A stretch of 38,298 nt of DNA. Source: Sandaracinus sp. (GTDB lineage Bacteria > Myxococcota_A > Polyangia > Polyangiales > Houyiibacteriaceae). A program made the position numbers and the translations under genes. The notes beneath the pieces are model-generated. The model made no database searches. It had not been told where the DNA came from and worked only from the letters and a program-made list of their open reading frames with translations. Where the stretch lies: contig PABA01000142.1 in the NCBI GenBank assembly GCA_002699025.1, positions 1 through 38,298 of the forward strand, in the 5' to 3' direction. This document shows, in pieces, positions 7,655 to 16,323 of the stretch (position 1 is the first letter of the stretch; every line of letters starts with the position of its first letter).

Positions 7655-9175
7655 TCAGTCGGCGGCGGCGTCGTCGCCGTCCACGGGCTCGTCACCCTGG
7701 GTGTCGTCGGACTCCGCCTGCTCCCGCGCCCGGCGCATGGCCCGGGCGAAGTCCGCCAGCACGCTCCGCGTGTCGAAGGTCAGTCGCCCTTCTTCGCGGA
7801 AGAAGCGCAGCGATAGGTGCCAGCCCGGCTGATCGCTCGTCGGCAGGTCCAGCTCGATGCCGTGCCGCGCCAGCCTCTCGCCGAGCCGGCTCGGCGTCGG
7901 CTCGCCCTCGGCGGGCCGGAGCCGGAAGGGTGGCGTGTGAAAGCTCTCGGCTGCCCGGGTCACGCACGCCCGGAGCTCGGCGCTCTCGGAGCGCGCGACC
8001 ACGTCGTGGAGTCGCCCGTCTCCGCGAACCCAGGCGTCGAAGAAGAGCTCGTCTTCCGCCTCCGAGCACGCGCCGATGGCCTCGACCATCGCGTGGAGGG
8101 CGGCGTCGATCTCTTCGGGGTGCGGGGCGCACTCGGGGCCCTCTCCGCGCGCGAGGGCCGCCCGATCCTCCGGGGTGCAGAGGCGCCACGCGGCGGGCCT
8201 GGCGGTGTTGTCCGGCCCGCCGGTATAGCGGGCGCGGTCGGCGCCGCAGACGGCGGGCAACATCATCCCGAGCGCGCCGGTCAGCGCGCGCATGACGGCG
8301 AGCGCCTCGTCCTCGCGCTGCTCTTCGGCCATCCGCTGCATGAGCGCGAACCCCCGCTCGGGCATGCCGTTCATCGCGGCGACTTCGAAGTAGCTGTCCA
8401 CGTGGTTCGGCAGCTCGTCGGCGGGGAGGGCCTCGAGCCACTCGAGCAAGGCCTTGCGTCGCCGCGCGTGGAAGAGCGCCGGCAGCACACACGCCGGGTC
8501 CCCGCCCGCGCGCGCCTGGGCCAGGTCCTCGTCCCGGCGCGCGTACCAGTCGGCGTCGTGGAGCTCGACCGCCCGGCCGAGGCGCGCGTCGGCCGCCCGA
8601 TGAAAGCGCGCGCGCGTCACGCGCCAGCCGTCCGGCTGGCGCTCCAATCGGTAGCGGCCCACCTCGACGTGGGCTCCCTGCGAGGTTCGGAGCTCGACGT
8701 CGACGACGCCGTCCTCGGTCACGTCCGCCGTGGCGGCGACCGTGGGAGCGTCGAGTGGTCGGCGCGCGGCGCGCAGGGCGGACCGGTCGTCGAAGCCGGT
8801 CGCGTCGAAGGCCGCGCGCTCTTCGAGGAGCCGGTCCAGCGTCGGTACGCGCCGGCACGCCGGGGGGACCTCTTCTTCCGCGAGAGCCTCTTCGGTCAGC
8901 GCCTCCACGGCCGCGCGGGCCGGTGCGCCTCGAAGCCGGATGTCGAAGGGGTCTGGCTCGCCGTGGCGGGCGAAGACGACGACGGGCTCCTCGGCCCAGA
9001 TCGCCATGCGGAGCGACGGGTTCATCTTCACCCGTGCGTCGCACTCGGCTTCGATCAGCTGGGCGACGATGGGCGCGGTGTCGATGGGGGGTGAGGCCGG
9101 CCCGACCGGCGCGGGGGGGGGCGCGCCGGCGCAGGCGGCGAGGAGGAGCAGCGTCGCGGGGAGGGGGCGGGGCAT
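7655..9175 (-). CDS. putative lipoprotein, function unknown
   Basis: A 506-aa protein whose short signal peptide ends LLAACAG, giving a lipidated Cys at residue 15. A Pro/Ala-rich linker follows, then a large, mostly helical region with many charged residues and several scattered Cys. A domain around residues 70-230 mixes strand-like and helical segments. The last 20 residues are acidic. No catalytic motif or family was recognised. The stop overlaps the TGATCA shared with the convergent hrcA stop, so there is no intergenic space at that end. It lies 99 bp downstream of the Kazal-domain gene on the same strand. Confidence 0.7.
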   Translation of the reverse strand: MPRPLPATLLLLAACAGAPPPAPVGPASPPIDTAPIVAQLIEAECDARVKMNPSLRMAIWAEEPVVVFARHGEPDPFDIRLRGAPARAAVEALTEEALAEEEVPPACRRVPTLDRLLEERAAFDATGFDDRSALRAARRPLDAPTVAATADVTEDGVVDVELRTSQGAHVEVGRYRLERQPDGWRVTRARFHRAADARLGRAVELHDADWYARRDEDLAQARAGGDPACVLPALFHARRRKALLEWLEALPADELPNHVDSYFEVAAMNGMPERGFALMQRMAEEQREDEALAVMRALTGALGMMLPAVCGADRARYTGGPDNTARPAAWRLCTPEDRAALARGEGPECAPHPEEIDAALHAMVEAIGACSEAEDELFFDAWVRGDGRLHDVVARSESAELRACVTRAAESFHTPPFRLRPAEGEPTPSRLGERLARHGIELDLPTSDQPGWHLSLRFFREEGRLTFDTRSVLADFARAMRRAREQAESDDTQGDEPVDGDDAAAD

Positions 9176-9274
9176 CGCACGCCCTTCTTCGCGTGACGGG
9201 GGGGTGTCGTCAATGCGCGCTTTCGCGCATGGAGTCGCGGGGGCTCGCGCGGCGCTCGAGGTCGGGCGAGCGCG

Positions 9275-10165
9275 TCAGCACTCGCCTTCGCGGCGCGCGC
9301 TCACGCCGTGCATGTGGGCGTCGCACTCGTTGCCGTAGGTCCGGCCGTCGCAGCCGCAGACGGGGCGGTAGATCTGCGTGCAGGCCTCCGGGCGCGGCTC
9401 GCAGCGACCCGGGCGGTCCGTGGCGCCGCAGTCGGCCTCGATCGGGTGGATGCACTGGAGGCCCTCGCCGCAGGGGGTGGCGCCCCGGGTGCCGCAGAGG
9501 GCGCCGCGCTCGCCGGGGGCCGGCTCGTCGTTCGCGGTGGGGCCATCGCTCGGGGGGTCGTCGGCGGGCGGCGCCGTGGGCGGGTGCGGGATCGGCGCCG
9601 AGTCGCCGAGGAAGGGCGCGCAGTAGCTCGGGCAGGGGGTGGTCACGCACTGCACCCGGGCGCAGCCGCTCCCGGCCGGGCAGGCGCCGTCCGGGCCGCA
9701 CTCGACGCGGCACTCCGCGCCCTCGCAGCCGAGGGCCACGGCGAAGGAGGCGCCGGCGGGGCCGCGGACGGCGACGTGGTAGGTGCCGTCGGCGGGGAGC
9801 GCGTGGGCGCCGGCGCCCTCGGCGACGAGCGGGTGCGTCGCGTGGGCGCGGTCGGTCGGGCCGTGGAGCGAGATCGACACGTTCGGGGGCGCCTCGAGCG
9901 CGAGCGTGACGGTGGAGCCGCCGCGCCCGGCGAAGGCCCAGGCGAGCGCCGTGTCGCGGCCGAGCGCCTCCTCCTCGACGCGCCCGCCGTGGTCGAGGGA
10001 GCCGCGCACGCGGAGCACGAAGGCGCGGGCGGTGGGCTCGGTCGGCGTGGCGCCGCCGCTGGTGTCGTCGGCGCGCTCCTCGGGCGCCGCGTCGCCCTCG
10101 ACGACGACGCAGCCGGCGAGGCCGAGGAGGAGGGCGGAGGAGAGGGCGAAGAGGGTGGGGCGCAT
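9275..10165 (-). CDS. Kazal-domain lipoprotein (putative protease inhibitor)
   Basis: A 296-aa secreted protein with lipobox LAGC (Cys19). Residues about 45-145 look like a beta-sandwich of the bacterial pre-peptidase C-terminal kind (TYHVAVRGPAG), then a Cys-rich segment (CPAGSGCARVQC), a Pro/Asp linker, a second Cys-rich segment, and at about 262-296 a Kazal-type domain with the signature VCGCDGRTYGNECDA. Kazal domains inhibit serine proteases through a disulfide-braced loop. The target is unknown; protection of the cell's own surface or action on prey proteases are both possible. The ATG at 10163-10165 starts the signal peptide; no clear ribosome site precedes it. Confidence 0.82.
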   Translation of the reverse strand: MRPTLFALSSALLLGLAGCVVVEGDAAPEERADDTSGGATPTEPTARAFVLRVRGSLDHGGRVEEEALGRDTALAWAFAGRGGSTVTLALEAPPNVSISLHGPTDRAHATHPLVAEGAGAHALPADGTYHVAVRGPAGASFAVALGCEGAECRVECGPDGACPAGSGCARVQCVTTPCPSYCAPFLGDSAPIPHPPTAPPADDPPSDGPTANDEPAPGERGALCGTRGATPCGEGLQCIHPIEADCGATDRPGRCEPRPEACTQIYRPVCGCDGRTYGNECDAHMHGVSARREGEC

Positions 10166-10180
10166 GGAGCTGCTCACTAG

Positions 10181-10236
10181 GAAAAGGGCGCGGTGAAGAG
10201 GGCGCGGTGAAGAGGGCGCGGTGAAGAGGGCGCGGT
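10181..10236. repeat. 14-bp tandem repeat, four units
   Basis: Four contiguous units of GAAGAGGGCGCGGT (the first with one A for G) lie 15 bp upstream of the Kazal lipoprotein start, in the 284-bp gap shared with the divergent GGDEF gene. The rest of the gap contains a T6 run (10373-10379 area) and a GC-rich palindrome at 10414-10429 near the GGDEF start, but no convincing promoter pair. Confidence 0.9.
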
Positions 10237-10449
10237 GGTAGCACGGCGCGCTCTCCGGGGAGAGACGGGCGAGCTCCCCGGAGCTTCCGATCGCGCGCGG
10301 GTGGGGCTGGATCCAGGCGAAAGCGTGCGCCTTCATGGGCGTCTTCATGGGGGCGGGTCTCCGGTCCTGCTGCTTTTTTGCGCAGTCACCCCTCGGCCCC
10401 GTACCACCGGGGGGCGGGGGAGCCCCCGCACGGAGATGCACCCCTCGCG

Positions 10450-12555
10450 ATGACGACCCTCGTACACGCCGCCCTGACCTTCCGGCGCACGGTCCGCGGC
10501 TCCTACGGCTTCTTGGCCGCCGCCGCGTTCCTGGTCTGCCTGCTGCTCGGCGTCTTCGAGGGGCCCCTCGAGCGGCTCCGCCTCGAGCACGCTGTCGTCG
10601 GCGTCGCCTGGCTCGCGATCTTCGGCGCCCGCTTCGCCGCGCGCTGGAAGAAGGAGGAGGCCGAGGGGCCCGCCTGGATCGACCTCGAGCTCGGCCTGCT
10701 GATCCTGGTCGCCGTCCACGCGGCCATCCAGATCGGCGGCGGCCTCGCCTCGCATGGGTACGCGGCGCATTACGTCGTCGTCGCCTTCCTCGCCTCCTTC
10801 GCGCGGCGCCCGATGGGCCACGTCCTCGTGCTCTGCGCGGTCGGCCTCGAGGTCGGCGTGCACCTCCTCGCCGAGGACCGGGCCGACGACTGGCTGCCGC
10901 TCGCGCTCCACGCCGCCTTCACGCTCTGCTTCGGGCTCATGAGCCTCCTCTTCACGCGCGTGGAGATCGCGCGCGTCCGGGAGGTCTCGCGGCGCGAGCT
11001 CGAGGACGAGAAGGAGAAGGTGAAGACCGAGTCGCGCATGTTCCGCCTGGTCTCGGCGCCGAGCGCGGCCGGGGCGAGCGACGAGGAGCGGCTGGTGCGC
11101 TCGTCCGTGGAGGAGCTGCACCATCAGGTCTACCACGTGCTCACGCTGCTCCAGCGCACGCTCGGGCTCCACACCTGCGTGCTGCTCATGCGGGACGACG
11201 ACGGTGACGGGCTGCGCATCGTCGAGCTGGTGACGGAGAGCGATCACATCGCCGAGGGGCCCTTCGGCGCTGGCGAGGGCGCGGTCGGCGCGGTGGTGAA
11301 GCGGCAGATGCCCATGAACCTCCGCAACCTCAAGCCGGGCTACAAGGGGCTCTGCTACTACGAGGGGCCGGCGCTCGTGCGGGCCTTCCTCGGCGTGCCC
11401 ATCCTCGACGGCGGCCAGGTGCGCGGCGTGCTCTGCGCCGACCGGATCGACGATCGGCCCTTCACGGAGAGCGAAGAGCTCGCGCTCCAGGAGGCGCTCG
11501 CGCAGGTGCTCCGGGCGCTCGAGAACGAGCGGGTCTTCGTGCAGCTCGAGCGCACCAAGCGTGAGCAGACGATCCTCTACCGGGCGTCGCAGGCGCTCGG
11601 CGCGGCCCTCGACGAGGGGGCGGTGATCGAGGCCGGGCTCGAGGCGGCGGGGGACATCGCGCCGCACGACTTCGCGGCGATCTCCTTCTACGACCCGGAC
11701 GACCGGCGGCACCGCGTGAAGCGCGCCATCGGCGACGGGGGCGAGACCTTCGAGGGGCTGACCTTCCGGGACAACACCTCGCTCACGGCCATGGCCGTGA
11801 AGAACCGGCACTACCTGCCCTACCGGGGCGACTTCGACGCGCGGCAGCAGACCGTGTTCACGAAGCGCGCGAACCTGCGCGGGATGAAGTCGCTCCTGAT
11901 CCTGCCGCTGGTGGTGCGGGAGGACGCGATCGGGACGATGATCCTCGCGGCGCGGCGAGCCGGGGCCTTCGGGCCGGCGATCCGGCCGACGCTGCAGCTC
12001 CTCGCGAACCAGCTCGCCGTGTCGCTCTCGAACGCGCAGGCGGTCAAGCGGCTCGAGGAGATGGCGACGACCGACGGGCTCACGGGCTGCCTGAACAAGC
12101 GGGCCTTCCTCGAGGAGCTCGACCGGAAGCTGCGCTCGGCGACGCGCTTCGGGCGCCAGCTCAGCCTGATCGTCACGGACATCGACCACTTCAAGTCGGT
12201 GAACGACACCTACGGGCACGCGACCGGCGACGTGGTGATCAAGGAGCTCGGGGCGCTGCTGAGGCGGGTGAAGCGCGAGACCGACATCGTGGCGCGCTTC
12301 GGCGGCGAGGAGTTCTGCGTGCTCTGCGAGGAGACCGACACGGAGGGGGCGCGGTTGCTGGCGGAGCGGGTGCGCGAGGAGCTCGGCGGGACGACCTTCC
12401 AGACCGAGCTCGGGGAGCTGCGGGTGACGGCGTCGCTCGGGGTGGCGACCTACCCGGAGCACGCGGACGACGGCGGGGGGCTCTTCGAGGCGAGCGACAA
12501 GGCGCTCTACGCGGCGAAGCACGGCGGGCGGAACCAGGTCTGCGTGCCCGAGTGA
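10450..12555 (+). CDS. membrane-anchored GAF-GAF-GGDEF diguanylate cyclase
   Basis: A 701-aa sensor that should make cyclic di-GMP from two GTP. Five or six hydrophobic helices fill residues 18-170, followed by a charged coiled linker (172-200), a first GAF-like domain (about 220-370), a second GAF domain (about 390-530) and a GGDEF domain (about 535-701). The active-site loop is GGEEF (618-622), an accepted active variant, with DIDHFKSVND upstream. The product-inhibition I-site RETD is present at 609-612, five residues before the loop. The ATG at 10450 gives a proper N-terminus; TTG at 10378 is an alternative. No EAL or HD-GYP partner lies nearby. The signal sensed is unknown. Confidence 0.93.
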   Translation: MTTLVHAALTFRRTVRGSYGFLAAAAFLVCLLLGVFEGPLERLRLEHAVVGVAWLAIFGARFAARWKKEEAEGPAWIDLELGLLILVAVHAAIQIGGGLASHGYAAHYVVVAFLASFARRPMGHVLVLCAVGLEVGVHLLAEDRADDWLPLALHAAFTLCFGLMSLLFTRVEIARVREVSRRELEDEKEKVKTESRMFRLVSAPSAAGASDEERLVRSSVEELHHQVYHVLTLLQRTLGLHTCVLLMRDDDGDGLRIVELVTESDHIAEGPFGAGEGAVGAVVKRQMPMNLRNLKPGYKGLCYYEGPALVRAFLGVPILDGGQVRGVLCADRIDDRPFTESEELALQEALAQVLRALENERVFVQLERTKREQTILYRASQALGAALDEGAVIEAGLEAAGDIAPHDFAAISFYDPDDRRHRVKRAIGDGGETFEGLTFRDNTSLTAMAVKNRHYLPYRGDFDARQQTVFTKRANLRGMKSLLILPLVVREDAIGTMILAARRAGAFGPAIRPTLQLLANQLAVSLSNAQAVKRLEEMATTDGLTGCLNKRAFLEELDRKLRSATRFGRQLSLIVTDIDHFKSVNDTYGHATGDVVIKELGALLRRVKRETDIVARFGGEEFCVLCEETDTEGARLLAERVREELGGTTFQTELGELRVTASLGVATYPEHADDGGGLFEASDKALYAAKHGGRNQVCVPE

Positions 12556-12683
12556 GCCCGGCCGCTGGCGCGGCGGGCTCGCTCGGGGGGTGCGCTCGCG
12601 TTGCTCGCTGGAGCCATGTGGACAACGCCGACTGCGCGACGCCCAACTCCCCGGCTAGGGCCGTGGCCGTCATGGCGCCTGGC

Positions 12684-14075
12684 TCAGTCCGTGGCGTCGC
12701 GGCGCGCGACGTCGCCCACCGTCTGCCAGTCGCCCCAGTGCGGGCCGTTCAGCGGGGCCCCGTCGTCTCGCAGTGCGGAGCCTTCGGAGACGGGCAGCGC
12801 GAGCAGTGCGATCACGCGCACGAACCAGCGGTCTGAGCTGAGCGCGTCGCGCAGCGCGCGGGTCGCGGCGTCGCCGAGGTCGGCGAGGCGCTCGGCGTAA
12901 TCGTTCAGCTCCACGCTCGCGTACTCGCCGTGTTCGGAGAGTGCTGCGAAGAAGCGCGGCACGGCGCTCGCGTCGACGCGCGACAGCAACAGCGAGCCCA
13001 GGCGCCAGCGCAGGCGCCAGCCGAGCGGGCCGTCGGCGGCGGTCGGCAGCTCGCGCCACAGGCGCTCGGTGATGCGGGGGTCGTCGATCTCCGCCAGGCG
13101 ATCGAACGCGTAGTCGCGCACCGACACGGGAACGTTGGCGTCGAAGCCGAGCGCGATCAGGGCGTCGACGTGGCGGGCCGCGGCGCAGCCCTCGAGCGCG
13201 ACGAGCGCGCGCGTTCGGAGCTGATCGTCGGGGTCCTCGGCGCCGATCGCCATCAGGCGGTCCGCGACCGCGCGCTCCGCGCAGAAGAGACGCATCCCGA
13301 AGAGCACGCCCTCGAGGAAGTTGCGACGGTTGAGCTCGACCGCGGCCTCGAGCCGCGCGGGCGGGAGGTCCCGGAGCCCACGCAGGTACGCCCCCTCGCG
13401 CAGCCGCTCGCGGAGCCAGGTCTCGAACGACTCGCCGCGCAGGGCGGTCTCGGTCTCCAGCAGGCGCGCCGCGGCGCGCGCTCGCAGGGGGCCGTCGGCG
13501 AGCAGCTCCGCCGCCGCGCCCAGGTCCGTCGGGCCGCGGCGCGGTCCGAGCGCGTCGAGCAGCCGCGAGCGGTCGTCGCCGAACACCGCGAACGCCTCCC
13601 TGATGCCCGCCCGCCCGAGATCCCGCCGCCGCGCGACGTCGCGCACGTGCCACGCGAGCACCGCCTCCCCCAGCTGCGCGCGGACGTCGGCGCCGACGTG
13701 CGGCGCGAGCGCGACCGCGTGGTCCTTCGCCGTCACCTGCACGCGCTCGGGGTCGCCGTTGACGTTGGGGTCCTCGTGCAGCGCCTCGGTCACGCGCTGC
13801 GCGATCGCTCGCTCGATCGCCGGCTCGGACGCCTCGCGCACGGAGTCGACGAGCAGCGCCTGCACGTCGTGATCGCGGTCGAGCGTGACGAGGGATCGCG
13901 CGGCCGCGGCGCGCACGTCGAGCGGCTCGGCGGGGTCGCGGACGATCGCGGCGAGCTCGGCGGGCCCGTCCACCGTGCCCCAGTACAGCTCGACGTGCTC
14001 GAGCGTGTGGTGACACGGCGCCTCGGTAGCGCAGGCCGCGAGCGCGAGCGCGACGACGATGGGAGCACGCCTCAT
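12684..14075 (-). CDS. lipoprotein with HEAT-like helical repeats
   Basis: A 463-aa protein with lipobox LAAC (Cys15) and then nearly all helix. Segments such as PLDVRAAAARSLVTL, QLRTRALVALEG, SVRDYAFDRLAEIDDP and WFVRVIALLALP have the look of HEAT-like repeats, which usually form protein-binding solenoids. The ATG overlaps the stop of the upstream gene in ATGA (14072-14075), so the two are almost certainly translated together. It converges on the GGDEF gene, with 128 bp between them holding nothing recognisable. No enzyme motif is seen, so a scaffold role is inferred. Confidence 0.72.
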   Translation of the reverse strand: MRRAPIVVALALAACATEAPCHHTLEHVELYWGTVDGPAELAAIVRDPAEPLDVRAAAARSLVTLDRDHDVQALLVDSVREASEPAIERAIAQRVTEALHEDPNVNGDPERVQVTAKDHAVALAPHVGADVRAQLGEAVLAWHVRDVARRRDLGRAGIREAFAVFGDDRSRLLDALGPRRGPTDLGAAAELLADGPLRARAAARLLETETALRGESFETWLRERLREGAYLRGLRDLPPARLEAAVELNRRNFLEGVLFGMRLFCAERAVADRLMAIGAEDPDDQLRTRALVALEGCAAARHVDALIALGFDANVPVSVRDYAFDRLAEIDDPRITERLWRELPTAADGPLGWRLRWRLGSLLLSRVDASAVPRFFAALSEHGEYASVELNDYAERLADLGDAATRALRDALSSDRWFVRVIALLALPVSEGSALRDDGAPLNGPHWGDWQTVGDVARRDATD

Positions 14076-15067
14076 CGGATCCCCGCGCTGAGCTGCGTGT
14101 TCGGGAACAGCCCTCGGTCCTGGCCGGCGGCCGCCACGGCGGCGCGCGCGACGTGCTCGAAGGCGACCTCGGGGTCGGCGGTGATCGTGATCGTGTCCTC
14201 GTGAGGGAACAGCTCGTGGATGCCTCGCAGGCACCGCCGGAGCTCGTAGACGTCGACCGCGCCGCCCGGCGCGGGGAGCGTCGGCTCGGAACCCGAGGTG
14301 ATCTGCTCGCACCCGGGCGCGAGCCGACCGCCCGAGCCCGAGACGATCGCGCCGTCCGAGGTGAGCGCGAGGCTCAGGCTCAGGGGCTCGACCTCGACCT
14401 CGGCTGCCTCGAGCATCTCCTGCATCGAGGCGACCCGAAAGCCCGGGAGCGCGAGGGCGTGCGCGCGCTCGACGTCGCCGACGCGCACCACGATCTGCAG
14501 TCGCTCCACGCCGGCCTGGCCGGCGGTGTAGACGATCTCGGCGACGGTGCGGAACGGCGTGGACGGTCGGATCTCGAGCCCGAGCTCCCGCGGGAGATCA
14601 CCGAGCCGGATGCGCTCCTCGAGCGCCGCGTGGAGCGCCTCGATCAAGTACCCCTCCGGGCCGCCCATCCGCTCCTCGGCGGGGACGCGCCCATGGGAGT
14701 CGAGCGGCACGAGCGCGTCGACGTCGTCGCGCGACAGGAGCCACCCGAGGCGCATCGGGTCGGCGTGCGACAGCTCCACGTCGAGCTCGGCGCGCGTCAG
14801 CGACGACGGAACGTGGCCCTCGCGCACGCCGATCCCGCGCTCGCCGACGCGCACGCGCAGGTACGTCGTGGGCCGCGCGAGCCCCTCCCCGAGGTCGGCC
14901 TCGAGCACGGGCACGGCCGCGCCCGTCGCGTCGGCGCGCCGAGCCTCGAGGCGCTCGAAGAAGGCGGCGCGCTCGCTCTCGGGGGTCGGCAGCGGGCACG
15001 GCCGCGAAGGCGCGCTGCCGCACGCCGCGAGCGCGAGGGCCGCGGTGGTCGTCGCGAGGGGTCGCAC
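14072..15067 (-). CDS. lipoprotein with two ExbD/TolR-like modules
   Basis: A 331-aa protein with lipobox LAAC (Cys16). Two regions resemble the periplasmic domain of ExbD/TolR. One is at about 165-195, where PFRTVAEIVYTAGQAGVERL matches the usual helix and strand. The other is at about 228-330, with LALTSDGAIVSG, then ITITADPEVAFEHVARAA and LFPNTQLSAG. ExbD and TolR normally have an N-terminal transmembrane helix that works with ExbB/TolQ; here a lipid anchor replaces it. Start and stop overlap with the HEAT-like lipoprotein indicates a two-gene unit. The ExbD likeness is by eye from motif spacing and needs a profile comparison. Confidence 0.65.
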   Translation of the reverse strand: MRPLATTTAALALAACGSAPSRPCPLPTPESERAAFFERLEARRADATGAAVPVLEADLGEGLARPTTYLRVRVGERGIGVREGHVPSSLTRAELDVELSHADPMRLGWLLSRDDVDALVPLDSHGRVPAEERMGGPEGYLIEALHAALEERIRLGDLPRELGLEIRPSTPFRTVAEIVYTAGQAGVERLQIVVRVGDVERAHALALPGFRVASMQEMLEAAEVEVEPLSLSLALTSDGAIVSGSGGRLAPGCEQITSGSEPTLPAPGGAVDVYELRRCLRGIHELFPHEDTITITADPEVAFEHVARAAVAAAGQDRGLFPNTQLSAGIR

Positions 15068-15347
15068 GCCGCGTCCATAGCCGACGCGCCGCGCGGAGTC
15101 ATCTCGCGGCGCTCACGCGGCGACCCCGGGCAAGGCGCGCGCGAGCCGCCGAGACAGGCGTCGCGATGATGACGACATTCATAGCGCCCTCACACTTCGG
15201 GCGCGAGGAGCTTGGCGGCGCGGTTGCCGCACTCGCTGGTTCCGACGGGTCAAGAGCGGGAGGCGGGACAACCATGCCGACACCTGGGGGGGCCGCTTGG
15301 CGGAGAGGGGTGGGGTCGGCGGCGCGCCGGCTCGACCTGCCGCTTCG

Positions 15348-15566
15348 CTACGGGGTCGGGAGGCCGGCGTCGGGCGGGGAGGCGGCGTCGGCCGCGGCGT
15401 CGACGCCCGCGGCGTCGGCGTCGGCCGTGGCGCCTCCGGTGACCTGCTGGTGCTCGGCCCAGGTGCCGCCGACGGCGATGGCCATGACGATGCAGCCGAG
15501 CAGGAGGACGGCGCAACCGAAGGAGACGGCGGCGAGCTTCAGCGGCTGGCGGGCGACCCGGTCCAC
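15348..15566 (-). CDS. small single-pass membrane protein, hypothetical
   Basis: A 72-residue frame from a GTG at 15564-15566. It has a basic N-terminus, one strongly hydrophobic helix (about 10-34) and an Ala/Asp tail typical of extracytoplasmic linkers in this genome. LLLGC occurs inside the helix, but the following residues stay hydrophobic, so a membrane anchor is likelier than a lipoprotein. A GAGG lies about 10 bases upstream. The 280 bp between this frame and the ExbD-like gene show no gene. The hydrophobic segment on this strand makes coding more credible than the overlapping Ala/Arg-rich frames. Confidence 0.45.
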   Translation of the reverse strand: MDRVARQPLKLAAVSFGCAVLLLGCIVMAIAVGGTWAEHQQVTGGATADADAAGVDAAADAASPPDAGLPTP

Positions 15567-15644
15567 GGCGAGCGAGCCTCACAGCTGGTGCGCCGGTGAG
15601 CAAGCACACGTGGGGGGCGCGCGCGCTGCGGAGATCGTGCGGCC

Positions 15645-16128
15645 ATGCTCGTCCGCGCGTCCGTCCCGCTCCTCGTCGGCCTCTCGCTCGTCCTCGGATG
15701 CGGGGACGATCGGCGGCCCGGGGCCGACGCCGGGAGCGGGGTCGACGCGGGGGGCACGCCGAGCGCGGACGCCGGCGGCACGCCAGGGAGCGACGGAGGC
15801 GCCACGGGGAGCGCGGCCGTCGGCGATCCGTGCACGAGCGCCGCGGACTGCGCGCTCCCCGGCGCCGAGTGCTTCACCGAGAGCTTCGGATCCGTCTCCT
15901 GGCCCGGCGGCTTCTGCTCGAAGGCCTGCGGCGGTGACGACGCTCCCGAGAACGAGTGCGGCGAGGTCGCGGGCTGCGCCTCCATCGGCTCGAGCGGCGG
16001 CGGCATGGGCATCAGCGGCATGTTCTGCTCCCCCCCCCTGCTCGAGCGACGCCGAGTGCCGCCAGGCCGAGGGCTACCGCTGCCAGATGCTCCTCGGCTT
16101 CGGCTTCTGCGTGCCGCCCGGCCTCTGA
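15645..16128 (+). CDS. Cys-rich lipoprotein interrupted by a frameshift
   Basis: Signal peptide with lipobox LVLGC (Cys19), an Ala/Asp/Gly tether with repeated DAGGTP-like units, then a disulfide-rich domain with motifs CTSAADC, FCSKACG and ECGEVAGC. At a run of nine C (16030-16038) the frame is lost. With one C fewer the reading continues as CSSDAECRQAEGYRC and FGFCVPPGL to a TGA at 16126-16128, giving about 160 aa. That tail repeats the Cys spacing seen before the break, so it clearly belongs to the same protein. Without correction the frame drifts into Arg/Pro-rich sequence to 16490. The cause may be a base-calling error, a real null mutation or slippage. It resembles the lipoprotein at 24439-24873. 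Confidence 0.75.
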
Positions 16129-16323
16129 GCGCGGTCTGGCCGAGCATGCCGGCAGGCCCGCGGCGCGGCGGACGGGCACGCGTCGCCCCTTCCGACTGGC
16201 GAGCCGAGCGCCCGACCTGCGGAAGCGAGGTCCGTACGCCGCCACCCGGAGCGCGGGCTCGACCAGCCCCCTCGGAGGTGTGTCGACGGACGGGGGAGGC
16301 CCACCCGAAACGGATCCTCGGAG

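Noticed and set aside
10436-10453. Five-codon upstream frame ending in ATGA at the GGDEF start
   Set aside because: The only GGAG is directly against its ATG, too close to serve it; more likely chance.
15297-15599. Plus-strand Ala/Gly/Arg-rich frames overlapping the small membrane protein
   Set aside because: The minus-strand frame has a clean hydrophobic helix and linker; the plus frames have none.
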